From Cupriavidus sp. IDO (GTDB lineage Bacteria > Pseudomonadota > Gammaproteobacteria > Burkholderiales > Burkholderiaceae), in the NCBI RefSeq assembly GCF_000812465.1, contig NZ_JWMA01000044.1:124001-188000 (forward strand): DNA of 64,000 bases, given 5' to 3'. Below are positions 19,811-28,441 of this stretch, piece after piece. A program made the translations under genes and the position numbers. Positions within the stretch are counted from its first letter, which is position 1. Each line of letters begins with the position of its first letter. Below the pieces are notes generated by a model, which made no database searches, had not been told where the DNA came from, and saw only the letters and a list, made by a program, of their open reading frames with translations.

Positions 19811-21430
19811 ATGGAGACGTACGACTACATCATCGTGGGTGCCGGCTCGGCCGGCTGCGTGCTGGCCAACCGCCTGACGCAGGACGCCGACGTCAACGTG
19901 CTGCTGCTGGAAGCCGGCGGCAAGGACGACTATCACTGGATCCATATCCCGGTCGGCTACCTGTATTGCATCGGCAACCCGCGCACGGACTGGCTGTACC
20001 GCACCGTGGCCGAGGCCGGGCTGAACGGGCGCTCGCTGGGCTATCCGCGCGGCCGCGTGCTGGGCGGTTCGTCTTCGATCAACGGCATGATCTACATGCG
20101 CGGCCAGCGTGAGGATTACGACGAGTGGGCACGGCTGTCGGGCGACGACGGCTGGCGCTGGGACAATGTGCTGCCGCTGTTCAAGCGCAGCGAGGACCAT
20201 TACCGCGGCCCGAGCGAATTCCACGGTGCCGGCGGCGAATGGCGGGTGGAGGCGCAGCGCCTGCGCTGGGACATCCTGGAGCGCTTTATCGATGCCGCGG
20301 AGCAGGCTGGCATTCCGCGCACGGACGACTTCAATCGCGGCGACAACTTCGGCGTGGGCTACTTCGAGGTCAACCAGCGGCGCGGCATCCGCTGGAACAC
20401 GTCGAAGGCCTTTCTGCGGGGCGCGGCGCACCGGCCCAACCTGACCATCGTCACCGGCGCCCAGGTCAGTGCGCTGACGTTCGACGGACGGCGCTGCACC
20501 GGCGTGAACTATGTCGGCGGCGGACAGGCGCACATGGCGGCGGCCGCACAGGAAGTCATTCTTGCCGCGGGGGCGGTGAACACGCCGCAGCTGCTGGAGC
20601 TGTCTGGCATCGGCCAGGGCGAGCGGCTGCAGGCGCTGGGCATTCCCGTGCGGCATGCGCTGCCCGGCGTGGGCGAGAACCTGCAGGACCATCTGCAACT
20701 GCGCTCGGTGGTCAAGGTCCACGGCGTGCGCACGCTCAATACGCGCGCGGCGAGCTGGTGGGGCAAGCTCGGCATCGGGCTGGAATACGCCTTCAACCAG
20801 AGCGGGCCGATGAGCATGGCGCCTTCGCAGCTTGGCGCGTTCGCACGTTCCGATCCTTCGCAGCCGCGCCCCAATCTCGAATATCACGTGCAGCCGCTGT
20901 CGCTCGACAAGTTCGGGGATCCGCTGCATGCCTTCAACGCGTTCACCGCAAGCGTATGCAATCTGCGGCCGACGTCGCGTGGCAGCGTGCATATCGGCAG
21001 CGCGGATTTCCGCCAGGCGCCGGCGATCGCGCCCAACTACCTGTCGACCGAGGCCGACCGGCGCATAGCGGCCGATTCGCTGCGGCTTACGCGCCGCATC
21101 GTGGCATCGCCTGCGCTGGCGCCGTATCGTCCCGAGGAGTGGCTGCCGGGGCCAGGCATCGAGACGGACGAGGCGCTGGCCGAGGCGGCGGGCAATATCG
21201 GCACGACCATCTTCCACCCGGTCGGCACGTGCAGGATGGGCCGGGCCGACGATCCGGACGCCGTGGTGGATCATCGTCTGCGCGTGCTGGGCATCGACGG
21301 CCTGCGCGTGGTCGATGCCTCGGTGATGCCGCTGATCACGTCGGGCAATACCAACTCGCCCACGATCATGATCGCCGAGCGCGCCAGCGACCTGATCCGC
21401 GAGGACCGCAAGGAGCGAATCGCGGCATAA
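19811..21430 (+). CDS. GMC-family FAD oxidoreductase (choline-dehydrogenase-like)
   Basis: This 539-residue flavoenzyme opens with the FAD-binding GAGSAG loop (residues 10-15) and the acidic end of the second strand (LLLEAGG). The GMC signature PRGRVLGGSSSINGMIYMRG follows near residue 80. The C-terminal catalytic His region HPVGTCRMG and the ending NTNSPTIMIAERASDLI are characteristic. Family members oxidise alcohols such as choline, alkanols or polyethylene glycol. No betaine genes are adjacent, so choline is not supported. AAGGA upstream supports the start. A short ACAGA-type tandem repeat lies just before the ribosome binding site. Confidence 0.9.
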   Translation: METYDYIIVGAGSAGCVLANRLTQDADVNVLLLEAGGKDDYHWIHIPVGYLYCIGNPRTDWLYRTVAEAGLNGRSLGYPRGRVLGGSSSINGMIYMRGQREDYDEWARLSGDDGWRWDNVLPLFKRSEDHYRGPSEFHGAGGEWRVEAQRLRWDILERFIDAAEQAGIPRTDDFNRGDNFGVGYFEVNQRRGIRWNTSKAFLRGAAHRPNLTIVTGAQVSALTFDGRRCTGVNYVGGGQAHMAAAAQEVILAAGAVNTPQLLELSGIGQGERLQALGIPVRHALPGVGENLQDHLQLRSVVKVHGVRTLNTRAASWWGKLGIGLEYAFNQSGPMSMAPSQLGAFARSDPSQPRPNLEYHVQPLSLDKFGDPLHAFNAFTASVCNLRPTSRGSVHIGSADFRQAPAIAPNYLSTEADRRIAADSLRLTRRIVASPALAPYRPEEWLPGPGIETDEALAEAAGNIGTTIFHPVGTCRMGRADDPDAVVDHRLRVLGIDGLRVVDASVMPLITSGNTNSPTIMIAERASDLIREDRKERIAA

Positions 21431-21773
21431 GCGAAGCTGCTCAGAAAATCAGCAATCGCGTTTTCATCGGTCAATGTCGTGGTTTTTGTCGGCTTCTTTC
21501 TCTAAATTGACATCTGGCGCGCTGACATAAACCTGACACTTGGTTCATGTGTCATAGTGCAAACCCCGATGTTTTGCCATGCAGCAGGCGCACACAATAG
21601 ACGCCGTCATACGGTGCGCCAGTCTGCACATGCAGCGCCGGACGGTCATGCCTCTGCGGTAGTCGCGCCGTAATCAAACATATGAGCGACGCCACGGCGA
21701 AACAGGCCGAGTTCGAACCATTGTCAGTGCCGGGCACAAGCCGGCAGTTCAGCAAGAGGGCGGGCAGGAGACT
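21431..21773. promoter_or_regulatory. 343-bp gap upstream of the first ABC transporter operon
   Basis: No gene is seen here. The sequence is AT-richer than its neighbours near 21440-21560. It holds a TTGACA (21507-21512) and a dyad TGACAC-N9-GTGTCA (21534-21554), with a further TGACAT between them. These are plausible promoter and operator elements for the transporter operon, but I cannot assign a well-spaced minus-10. Confidence 0.4.
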
Positions 21774-22550
21774 ATGAATCAGCAGGAAACCATCCTGGAA
21801 ACGCGGAACCTCACGAAGGAGTTCAAGGGGTTCACGGCAGTGAGCGACGTCAACCTGCGCGTGCGGCGCGGCTCGATCCATGCGCTGATCGGCCCCAATG
21901 GCGCGGGCAAGACGACCTGCTTCAACCTGCTCACCAAGTTCCTGGAGCCGACCACCGGCACCATTCTCTTCAACGGCATCGACATCACCCGCGAACGCCC
22001 GGCGCAGATCGCCCGGCGCGGAGTCATCCGTTCGTTCCAGATCTCGGCCGTGTTCCCGCACCTGACGGTGATGGAGAACGTGCGCATCGGCCTGCAGCGC
22101 CAGCTTGGCACCGCGTACCAGTTCTGGCGCAGCGAGCGTTCGCTCGACGTGCTCAACGGCCGCGCGATGGAGCTGCTCGAGCAGGTCGGCCTGACCGAGT
22201 TTGCCGGCACGGTGACGGTGAACCTGCCGTACGGCCGCAAGCGCGCGCTCGAGATCGCCACCACCCTGGCGATGGAGCCCGAGCTGATGCTGCTCGACGA
22301 GCCCACCCAGGGCATGGGCCACGAGGACGTGGACCGCGTCACGCAACTGATCAAGAAGGTCTCCGCGGGCCGCACCATCCTGATGGTGGAACACAATATG
22401 AACGTCGTGTCGTCGATTGCCGACAAGATCACGGTGCTGCAGCGCGGTGCCATCCTGGCCGAAGGCCCATACGCCGAAGTGTCGAAGGACCCGCGCGTGA
22501 TGGAGGCCTATATGGGTACCGTCGACGCCGAACTGCAAGGCGCGCACTGA
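21774..22550 (+). CDS. livG: Branched-chain amino acid-type ABC transporter ATP-binding protein (LivG-like)
   Basis: This 258-residue ABC ATPase energises a HAAT-family uptake system in the cytoplasm. It has an intact Walker A (GPNGAGKTT), a signature segment in the LivG-type form LPYGRKRALEIA, a Walker B (LMLLDEPTQGM) and a switch His (VEHNMN). It is the first gene of a five-gene run. The order ATPase, ATPase, binding protein, permease, permease differs from the usual binding-protein-first layout. The transported substrate cannot be read from the sequence; HAAT systems take up amino acids, urea, amides or aromatic acids. Confidence 0.92.
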   Translation: MNQQETILETRNLTKEFKGFTAVSDVNLRVRRGSIHALIGPNGAGKTTCFNLLTKFLEPTTGTILFNGIDITRERPAQIARRGVIRSFQISAVFPHLTVMENVRIGLQRQLGTAYQFWRSERSLDVLNGRAMELLEQVGLTEFAGTVTVNLPYGRKRALEIATTLAMEPELMLLDEPTQGMGHEDVDRVTQLIKKVSAGRTILMVEHNMNVVSSIADKITVLQRGAILAEGPYAEVSKDPRVMEAYMGTVDAELQGAH

Positions 22551-22560
22551 GGGTCAAGAC

Positions 22561-23286
22561 ATGACGACAACCAATACGCCCGCGCTCGAAATCAACGACC
22601 TGCACGCCTGGTACGGCGAATCGCACATCCTGCATGGGGTGGACCTGACGGTGAACCGCGGCGAAGTGGTGACGCTGCTCGGCCGCAACGGCGCCGGGCG
22701 CACCACCACGCTGCGCGCAATCATGGGCCTGACCGGCGCGCGCAAGGGCTCGATCAAGGTCAACGGCCACGAGACCATCGGCCTGCCCACGCACAAGATT
22801 GCGCACTACGGCATTGGCTATTGCCCGGAAGAGCGCGCGATTTTCTCCAGCCTGTCGTGCGAAGAGAACCTGATGCTGCCGCCCGTGCTGAAGGGCGCGG
22901 ACACCAGCCAGGGCATGAGCGAGGCCGAGATCTACGAGATGTTCCCGAACCTGAAGGAGCGCCGCCAGAGCCAGGGCACGCGGCTTTCCGGCGGCGAGCA
23001 GCAGATGCTGGCGGTCGGGCGCATCCTGCGCACGGGCGCGAACCTGCTGCTGCTCGACGAGATCTCGGAAGGGCTGGCGCCGGTGATCGTGCAGGCGCTG
23101 GCCCGCATGATCCTGATGCTCAAGAAGAAGGGCTACACGGTGGTGATGGTGGAGCAGAACTTCCGCTTTGCCGCGCCGCTGGCCGATCGCTTTTATGTGA
23201 TGGAGCACGGCAGCATCGTCGAGCGCTTCGCCGCCAATGAGCTGGAAGCCAAGATGCCGGTGTTGCACGAGCTGCTTGGGGTCTGA
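22561..23286 (+). CDS. livF: ABC transporter ATP-binding protein (LivF-like) with Arg in Walker A
   Basis: This is the second ATPase of the operon, 241 residues, starting 10 bp after livG. Signature (LSGGEQQML), Walker B (LLLLDEISEGL) and switch region (VEQNFRF) are normal. The Walker A reads GRNGAGRTT, with Arg47 where nearly all ABC ATPases have the phosphate-binding Lys (codon CGC, clear in the sequence). The Walker B Asp-Glu is followed by Ile-Ser rather than Pro. The pairing with an intact LivG suggests an asymmetric ATPase dimer in which this site may hydrolyse ATP poorly; that is inference. Confidence 0.9.
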   Translation: MTTTNTPALEINDLHAWYGESHILHGVDLTVNRGEVVTLLGRNGAGRTTTLRAIMGLTGARKGSIKVNGHETIGLPTHKIAHYGIGYCPEERAIFSSLSCEENLMLPPVLKGADTSQGMSEAEIYEMFPNLKERRQSQGTRLSGGEQQMLAVGRILRTGANLLLLDEISEGLAPVIVQALARMILMLKKKGYTVVMVEQNFRFAAPLADRFYVMEHGSIVERFAANELEAKMPVLHELLGV

Positions 23287-23362
23287 TCCGCACACGCGGA
23301 ATGGTTTGATGTTTGGCAGGAACGGGTGGCGCGCACGCCGCCGCAACTCAGGAGACTAAGAC

Positions 23363-24571
23363 ATGAAGAAGACTCGGCTCGCGGTCGCGATGGCGGCCAT
23401 TGCCATGGGTGCAGTTTCGTTCAACGCTGCCGCGCAGGTATCGGGCGACACCGTCAAGATCGGCTTTATCACCGACCTGTCCGGCCTGTATGCCGACATC
23501 GACGGTCCGGGCGGCCTGGAAGCCATCAAGATGGCGATCGAGGATGCCGGCGGCAAGGTGCTGGGCAAGCCGATCGAACTGATCTCCGCAGACCACCAGA
23601 ACAAGGCCGACATCGCGGCTTCGAAGGCGCGCGAGTGGATGGACCAGCAGGGCCTGGACGTGCTGATCGGCGGCACCAACTCGGGTACCGGGCTGGCGAT
23701 GAACAAGGTCGCCTCGGAGAAGAAGCGCGTCTACATCAACGTCGGTGCCGGCACGGCCCGCCTGACCAACGAAGAGTGCTCGCCGTACACAGTGCACTAC
23801 GCGTATGACACGGTGGCGCTGGCCAAGGGCACCGGCAGCGCGGTGGTGAAGCAGGGCGGCAAGTCGTGGTTCTTCCTGACCGCCGACTACGCCTTCGGCC
23901 ACTCGCTCGAAAACGACACTGCAGCGGTGGTGAAGGCCAACGGCGGCACGGTGGCCGGCGCGGTGCGGCACCCGCTGTCGGCGTCGGACTTCTCGTCGTT
24001 CCTGCTGCAGGCGCAGTCGTCCAAGGCGCAGATCCTGGGTCTGGCCAACGCCGGCGGCGACACCATCAACGCGATCAAGGCTGCCAAGGAATTCGGCATC
24101 ACCAAGAAGATGAAGATCGCGGGCCTGCTGATGTTCATCAACGACGTGCACAGCCTGGGCCTGAAGAACACCGAAGGCCTGCTGATGACCGACAGCTGGT
24201 ACTGGGACATGAACGACGACACCCGCAAGTTCGCCAACCGGTACTTCAGCAAGATGAAGAAGATGCCGAGCAGCTTGCAGGCCGCCGACTACTCGGCCGC
24301 CAGCACCTACCTGAAGGCCGTTGCCGCGGCCAAGACGGATGATCCGGACAAGGTCATGGCCGAGCTGAAGAAGATGAAGATCAACGACTTCTACACGAAG
24401 GGCTATATCCGCCAGGACGGCCGTGGCATCCACGACATGTACCTGATGGAGGTGAAGACGCCGGCCGAATCGAAGAAGCCTTGGGACTACCTGAAGGTCG
24501 TGGCGACCATTCCTGGCGAGCAGGCTTTCACGACGGTGGCCGAGTCGAAGTGTGCGCTGCTGAAGAAGTAA
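23363..24571 (+). CDS. ABC transporter substrate-binding protein (Peripla_BP_6, HAAT type)
   Basis: This 402-residue periplasmic binding protein has a signal peptide (MKKTRLAVAMAAIAMGAVSFNAAAQ) followed by the two-lobed leucine-binding-protein fold. The start VKIGFITDLSGLYADIDGPGG is typical of the family. AGGAG-like sequence precedes the ATG. The protein should capture the substrate and deliver it to the permeases encoded downstream. The sequence is closer to the group annotated as branched-chain or aromatic-compound binding than to classical LivK; the ligand is unknown. It is followed by two hairpins that may separate its mRNA level from that of the permeases. Confidence 0.9.
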   Translation: MKKTRLAVAMAAIAMGAVSFNAAAQVSGDTVKIGFITDLSGLYADIDGPGGLEAIKMAIEDAGGKVLGKPIELISADHQNKADIAASKAREWMDQQGLDVLIGGTNSGTGLAMNKVASEKKRVYINVGAGTARLTNEECSPYTVHYAYDTVALAKGTGSAVVKQGGKSWFFLTADYAFGHSLENDTAAVVKANGGTVAGAVRHPLSASDFSSFLLQAQSSKAQILGLANAGGDTINAIKAAKEFGITKKMKIAGLLMFINDVHSLGLKNTEGLLMTDSWYWDMNDDTRKFANRYFSKMKKMPSSLQAADYSAASTYLKAVAAAKTDDPDKVMAELKKMKINDFYTKGYIRQDGRGIHDMYLMEVKTPAESKKPWDYLKVVATIPGEQAFTTVAESKCALLKK

Positions 24572-24576
24572 GAGGG

Positions 24577-24609
24577 CCGGCTGGCTTGGGCGGTTAGCGG
24601 GCCAGCCGG
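24577..24609 (+). other. Hairpin after the binding-protein gene
   Basis: CCGGCTGGC (24577-24585) pairs perfectly with GCCAGCCGG (24601-24609) over a 15-nt loop. It starts 6 nt after the stop codon and lacks a good T-run, so an mRNA-stabilising or partial-termination structure is more likely than a full terminator. Confidence 0.55.
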
Positions 24610-24613
24610 TTTG

Positions 24614-24643
24614 CTCCCCTGTCCCGCGTGCGGGAGAGGGGAG
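24614..24643. repeat. REP-like palindromic element
   Basis: CTCCCC (24614-24619) and GGGGAG (24638-24643) enclose TCCCGC-GT-GCGGGA (24622-24635), giving a near-perfect two-stem palindrome. It resembles a small GC-rich palindrome that I recall as scattered between genes in many proteobacteria. Only one copy is seen in this window, so repeat status rests on recollection of the family. Confidence 0.45.
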
Positions 24644-24671
24644 CTCACCACAGCGACAAGTAACCACCGCG

Positions 24672-25556
24672 ATGGATATCTTCGGAATACCCTTGCCGGC
24701 CATGCTCTCCCAGCTGTTGCTGGGGCTGGTCAACGGCGCTTTCTATGCGATGCTGAGCCTTGGCCTGGCGGTCATCTTCGGCCTGCTCAACGTCATCAAT
24801 TTCGCGCACGGTGCGCTCTTCATGCTGGGTGCGGTGCTGGCCTGGATGGGCATGGAGTACGCCGGGCTCAACTACTGGATCATGCTGGTCCTGTCGCCGC
24901 TGGTGGTTGCGGTGCTGGGCGTGGTTATCGAAAAGACCATGCTGCGCTGGATCTACAAGCTCGACCATATCTACGGCCTGCTGCTCACGCTGGGCATCAC
25001 GCTGGTGGTTGAGGGGATCTTCCGCTCGATCTACGGCGTGTCGGGGCTGCCGTACTCCACGCCCGATGCGCTGCAGGGCGCGACCGACCTCGGCTTCATG
25101 ATCCTGCCGAACTATCGCGCCTGGGTAGTGGTGGCCTCGCTGGCGGTCTGCTTTGCCACCTGGTACGTGATCGAGAAGACCAAGCTGGGCGCATACCTGC
25201 GCGCCGGCACCGAAAACCCCAAGATGGTCGAGGCCTTCGGCGTGAACGTGCCGCTCATGGTGACGCTGACCTACGGCTTCGGCGTCGCGCTGGCGGCGTT
25301 TGCCGGCGTGCTGGCCGCGCCGGTGATCCAGATCTCGCCGCTGATGGGGCAGAACCTGATCATCATCGTGTTCGCGGTGGTGGTGATCGGCGGCATGGGT
25401 TCGATCATGGGTTCGATCCTGACCGGCCTGGGGCTGGGCGTGATCGAAGGGCTGACCAAGGTGTTCTATCCTGAAGCATCGTCGACCGTGGTGTTCTTCA
25501 TCATGGTGATCGTGCTGCTGCTGCGTCCGGCCGGCCTGTTCGGGAGGGAGAAGTGA
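24672..25556 (+). CDS. livH: ABC transporter permease (LivH-like)
   Basis: This 294-residue inner-membrane permease has about eight hydrophobic segments. It has the LivH-type motifs GLVNGAFYAMLSLGLAVIFG at the N-terminus and GTENPKMVEAFGVN in the cytoplasmic coupling loop that contacts the ATPases. The ending FYPEASSTVVFFIMVIVLLLRPAGLFG is typical. It overlaps livM by ATGA. It works with the livM product as the transmembrane pore of the HAAT system. Confidence 0.92.
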   Translation: MDIFGIPLPAMLSQLLLGLVNGAFYAMLSLGLAVIFGLLNVINFAHGALFMLGAVLAWMGMEYAGLNYWIMLVLSPLVVAVLGVVIEKTMLRWIYKLDHIYGLLLTLGITLVVEGIFRSIYGVSGLPYSTPDALQGATDLGFMILPNYRAWVVVASLAVCFATWYVIEKTKLGAYLRAGTENPKMVEAFGVNVPLMVTLTYGFGVALAAFAGVLAAPVIQISPLMGQNLIIIVFAVVVIGGMGSIMGSILTGLGLGVIEGLTKVFYPEASSTVVFFIMVIVLLLRPAGLFGREK

Positions 25557-26593
25557 TGAGCGCACCATCGACACCATCCACGGTGGCAATCAAGCCGGAT
25601 CAGGCGAAAGAGAGGCGGGGCGTGCAGAAGAAGCTGTTGTACGGGTTACTGCTGGCGGCGCTGATCGTGGCGCCGCTGGTGGGCGCCTATCCGGTGTTCG
25701 TGCTCAAGGTGCTGTGCTTCGCGCTGTTCGCCTGTGCCTTCAACCTGCTGATCGGCTATACCGGGCTGCTCTCGTTCGGGCATGCCGCGTTCTTCGGCGG
25801 CGCCGGCTACGCGGCTGGCCAGGCGATGAAGGTGTTGGGCGTGACGCCGGAAATTGGATTGATCCTCGGTACCGCTACGGGCGCTCTGATCGGGTACGTG
25901 GTCGGAGCGCTGGCGATCCGCCGCCAGGGCATCTACTTTTCGATGATCACGCTGGCGCTGGCGCAGATGCTGTTCTTCATCTGCCTGCAGGTGCCGTTCA
26001 CCGGCGGCGAGGACGGCCTGCAGGGGATCCCGCGCGGCAAGCTGTTCGGCCTGATTTCGCTGTCGAACGACATGACGCTGTACTACGTGGCGCTGGCCAT
26101 CATCGTCGCGGCCTTCGCGCTGATCGTGCGTACCGTGCATTCGCCGTTCGGCCAGATCCTCAAGGCGATCAAGGAGAACGAGCCGCGCACCATCTCGCTG
26201 GGCTATGACGTGGACCGCTTCAAGCTGATGGCCTTCGTGCTGTCGGCCGCGCTGTCCGGGCTGGCCGGTTCGATCAAGGCACTGGTGCTGGGCTTCGAGA
26301 CGCTGACCGACGTGCACTGGTCGATGTCGGGCTCGGTGATCCTGATGACGCTGGTCGGCGGCCTGGGTACGCTGTCTGGTCCGATTGTCGGTGCCTTCGT
26401 GGTGGTGGCGCTGGAGAACAAGCTGGGCGACATCGGTTCGTTCCTGGCCTCGGTCACCGGCATCGGCTGGTTCAATGTACTGGGCGAATCGGTGACAATG
26501 GTGACCGGCGCGATCTTCGTGATCTGCGTGCTGACCTTCCGTCGCGGCATCATGGGTGAACTGCAGGCGCTGTTCAGCCGCAAGTCGGAGTGA
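25553..26593 (+). CDS. livM: ABC transporter permease (LivM-like)
   Basis: This is the second permease of the first HAAT operon, 346 residues. A short polar N-terminal tail (about residues 1-25) precedes about nine hydrophobic segments. The LivM signatures FNLLIGYTGLLSFGHAAFFG and AIKENEPRTISLGYDVDRFK are present, the latter forming the ATPase-coupling loop. It begins inside the livH stop codon and is the last gene of the operon. A terminator lies about 170 bp further on. Confidence 0.92.
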   Translation: MMSAPSTPSTVAIKPDQAKERRGVQKKLLYGLLLAALIVAPLVGAYPVFVLKVLCFALFACAFNLLIGYTGLLSFGHAAFFGGAGYAAGQAMKVLGVTPEIGLILGTATGALIGYVVGALAIRRQGIYFSMITLALAQMLFFICLQVPFTGGEDGLQGIPRGKLFGLISLSNDMTLYYVALAIIVAAFALIVRTVHSPFGQILKAIKENEPRTISLGYDVDRFKLMAFVLSAALSGLAGSIKALVLGFETLTDVHWSMSGSVILMTLVGGLGTLSGPIVGAFVVVALENKLGDIGSFLASVTGIGWFNVLGESVTMVTGAIFVICVLTFRRGIMGELQALFSRKSE

Positions 26594-26922
26594 AGGCTGG
26601 TCGACATGCCCGATTTTGGGGCTAGGGTTTCTTCTAGCTTGTCCCTGACGCACCGCTTCGTTACATTCCATATACGGTTTTCGCAGGATTAATGGAGGCG
26701 GAAGCGAGGAGACGACAGGCGCGCACCCGGTGTCGGGTAGCAGCGTTATAAAATAAAGGGCGTTGCCGGGTGATCCTCGGCAACGCTTTTTTCATTGGTG
26801 CTTCCGCCGCTCCGGGTTCCGGTTCCATCGCAATTTGCACCAGCTTCGGGCGGCGATGCCCGAACGGCATAAGCCTCGCCCCCGCCGCATGAGACAATGC
26901 GGGCTCGCTTTCCTGGCCCGTC
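26594..26922. other. Gene-free stretch after livM
   Basis: This gap of about 330 bp contains a strong terminator at 26760-26792. A short minus-strand reading frame across it (87 codons) shows no family features and no good ribosome binding site. I see nothing else of note. Confidence 0.4.
26760..26792 (+). terminator. Rho-independent terminator
   Basis: GCGTTGCC (26760-26767) pairs with GGCAACGC (26779-26786), followed by TTTTTT. It closes the first HAAT operon. An AT-rich tract on the left side could make it work on the other strand too. Confidence 0.85.
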
Positions 26923-27444
26923 ATGCCGTCCGCTCCCCACTTTCCCGATCATCCCGTCCCGCCTGCCGAGGCGACTTCGTCATTTCCGCAGTATCAGGTA
27001 CGGCTTGGGGTGGACTCGGATGGCCCTCAGCTTGAACGCTGGCTCCAGGCCATCCAGCCGATGTCCGTCCCCGCTGCCCGGGCACGGCGCCTGATGCTGG
27101 GCGATTTCCTAGCGCAATCCGGGCGCGGCTTGTGCCTACTGGCCGAATCTCAAAGTGATCTTCTCGCTTGTCTGCCAGTGACGCTTGCGCCGAGCCTGTC
27201 CTTCGGCGGGCTGGTGGCTCATGCCAGTGAATGGTGGATGTCAGCCGGGCAGCCCGCAGAAGCGGGTCGTGCCTGCCTGGCATCGTGCTGCGACGCGCTG
27301 GCAGACTGGGGCCGCGCGCATGGCATCCGCCATGTCCTGCTGGCGCCCGGCCTGATTGCCGGCACACCGCCTCCCGGCTTCGTCCTGCACGGCAACGGCA
27401 TGTGGCAACTCAACCTCTCGCCTGCGGCAAAAAAGCTCGGCTGA
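26923..27444 (+). CDS. Hypothetical protein, possibly GNAT-like
   Basis: The 173-residue product has no family I can name with confidence. The central part (LAQSGRGLCLLAESQSDLLACLPVTLAPSLSFGG, residues 65-98) and the helix-rich segment after it are reminiscent of a GNAT acetyltransferase fold. However, the acetyl-CoA loop (Arg/Gln-x-x-Gly-x-Gly/Ala) is not visible. The N-terminus is Pro/Ala-rich. No clear ribosome binding site precedes the ATG. It ends 62 bp before a TSUP permease and could be co-transcribed with it. A minus-strand frame overlaps it; the plus-strand frame looks more protein-like. Confidence 0.5.
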   Translation: MPSAPHFPDHPVPPAEATSSFPQYQVRLGVDSDGPQLERWLQAIQPMSVPAARARRLMLGDFLAQSGRGLCLLAESQSDLLACLPVTLAPSLSFGGLVAHASEWWMSAGQPAEAGRACLASCCDALADWGRAHGIRHVLLAPGLIAGTPPPGFVLHGNGMWQLNLSPAAKKLG

Positions 27445-27505
27445 CGAGGGCCTTGGCCACGGTGGCTTCTTTTCCGTTTCTCCCTTCCTTTTCTTTCCTG
27501 CAATC

Positions 27506-28264
27506 ATGGAGTTCGCATTCCTTGCGGTAGCCGCTTTCCTTGCCGGCCTGATCGACGCAGTCGCCGGTGGTGGCGGCCTGGTACAGATCCCGGCGCTGTT
27601 TTCTGCCTTCCCCGGCATGTCGCCGGCCACGCTGCTCGGCACCAACAAGGTGGGATCGATCGCCGGTACCGCCAACGCCGCGCTGCGCTACGGCCGCAGC
27701 GTGCGCATTTACTGGGGCGCGACGGCGCCGGCAGTGATCGCGGCATTCATCTTTTCCATGGCCGGCGCGTGGGCGCTCACGATGATCCCGGCCGAGCCAC
27801 TGCGCAAGGCGCTGCCATTCGTGCTGGTGGCGCTGCTGGCCTATACGGTGGCGAAGAAAGACCTGGGCGCGCAGCATGCGCCTGCGCTCAAGGGCGGGCG
27901 CGAGCGCGCGGCGGCGCTGCTGGCCGGCGCCGCCCTTGGCTTCTATGACGGCGTGTTCGGACCGGGGACTGGCAGCTTCCTGATGATTGTGTTCGTGCGG
28001 GTGTTCGGCTACGACTTCCTGCATGCTGCGGCCTCGACCAAGCTGGTGAACCTGGCCACCAACCTGGCGGCCTTGCTGCTACTGGCGAGCAAGGGTCATA
28101 TCTGGTGGCAGCTCGGGCTGGTCATGGCGGTGGCCAACGTGGCCGGCAGCCAGGTTGGCAGCCGGCTGGCGCTGCGGCACGGCAGCGCCTTCGTGCGCAA
28201 GGTCTTTATCGTGGTGGTCAGCGCGCTGATCCTGAAGACGGCCTGGGATGCGTTCCTGCGGTGA
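27506..28264 (+). CDS. TSUP/TauE-family membrane permease
   Basis: This 252-residue inner-membrane protein has about eight hydrophobic segments. It shows the two TSUP half-repeats: GLIDAVAGGGGLVQIPALF near the N-terminus and GFYDGVFGPGTGSFLMI in the second half. Both are signature sequences of the TauE/SafE/YfcA family. Such proteins move sulfite, sulfoacetate or related organic anions; the substrate here is unknown. The ATG at 27506 starts directly at the first membrane segment. The longer in-frame extension overlaps the preceding gene in another frame. Confidence 0.9.
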   Translation: MEFAFLAVAAFLAGLIDAVAGGGGLVQIPALFSAFPGMSPATLLGTNKVGSIAGTANAALRYGRSVRIYWGATAPAVIAAFIFSMAGAWALTMIPAEPLRKALPFVLVALLAYTVAKKDLGAQHAPALKGGRERAAALLAGAALGFYDGVFGPGTGSFLMIVFVRVFGYDFLHAAASTKLVNLATNLAALLLLASKGHIWWQLGLVMAVANVAGSQVGSRLALRHGSAFVRKVFIVVVSALILKTAWDAFLR

Positions 28265-28336
28265 GTGAGGGCCCTGGCGATGCGGGTTATTCCTCCTTTT
28301 CGCGCCAGATCGCTGTGTTAGACTCGATTCGCATTC

Positions 28337-28352
28337 CCGACCGCACGGTCGG
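28337..28352. promoter_or_regulatory. TetR-like operator upstream of the second ABC transporter
   Basis: CCGACCG-CA-CGGTCGG is a perfect 16-bp palindrome 73-88 bp after the TSUP stop codon. Its GACCG-NN-CGGTC core is a common form of TetR-family operator. A possible minus-10 TAGACT lies at 28319-28324, which would place the palindrome just past the transcription start. No TetR gene is in the window. Confidence 0.45.
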
Positions 28353-28441
28353 TAAATGACGAAGCGCTTCCGGGGGAGTGGGCGCGGACGGGAAAATGGG
28401 GAATGATCCTGATCGTTCCTGGTAGTACGCAGGTGCCAGCG

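Noticed and set aside
26661..26952. Short minus-strand frames in the gap after livM
   Set aside because: They cross a strong terminator, lack ribosome binding sites and show no family features.
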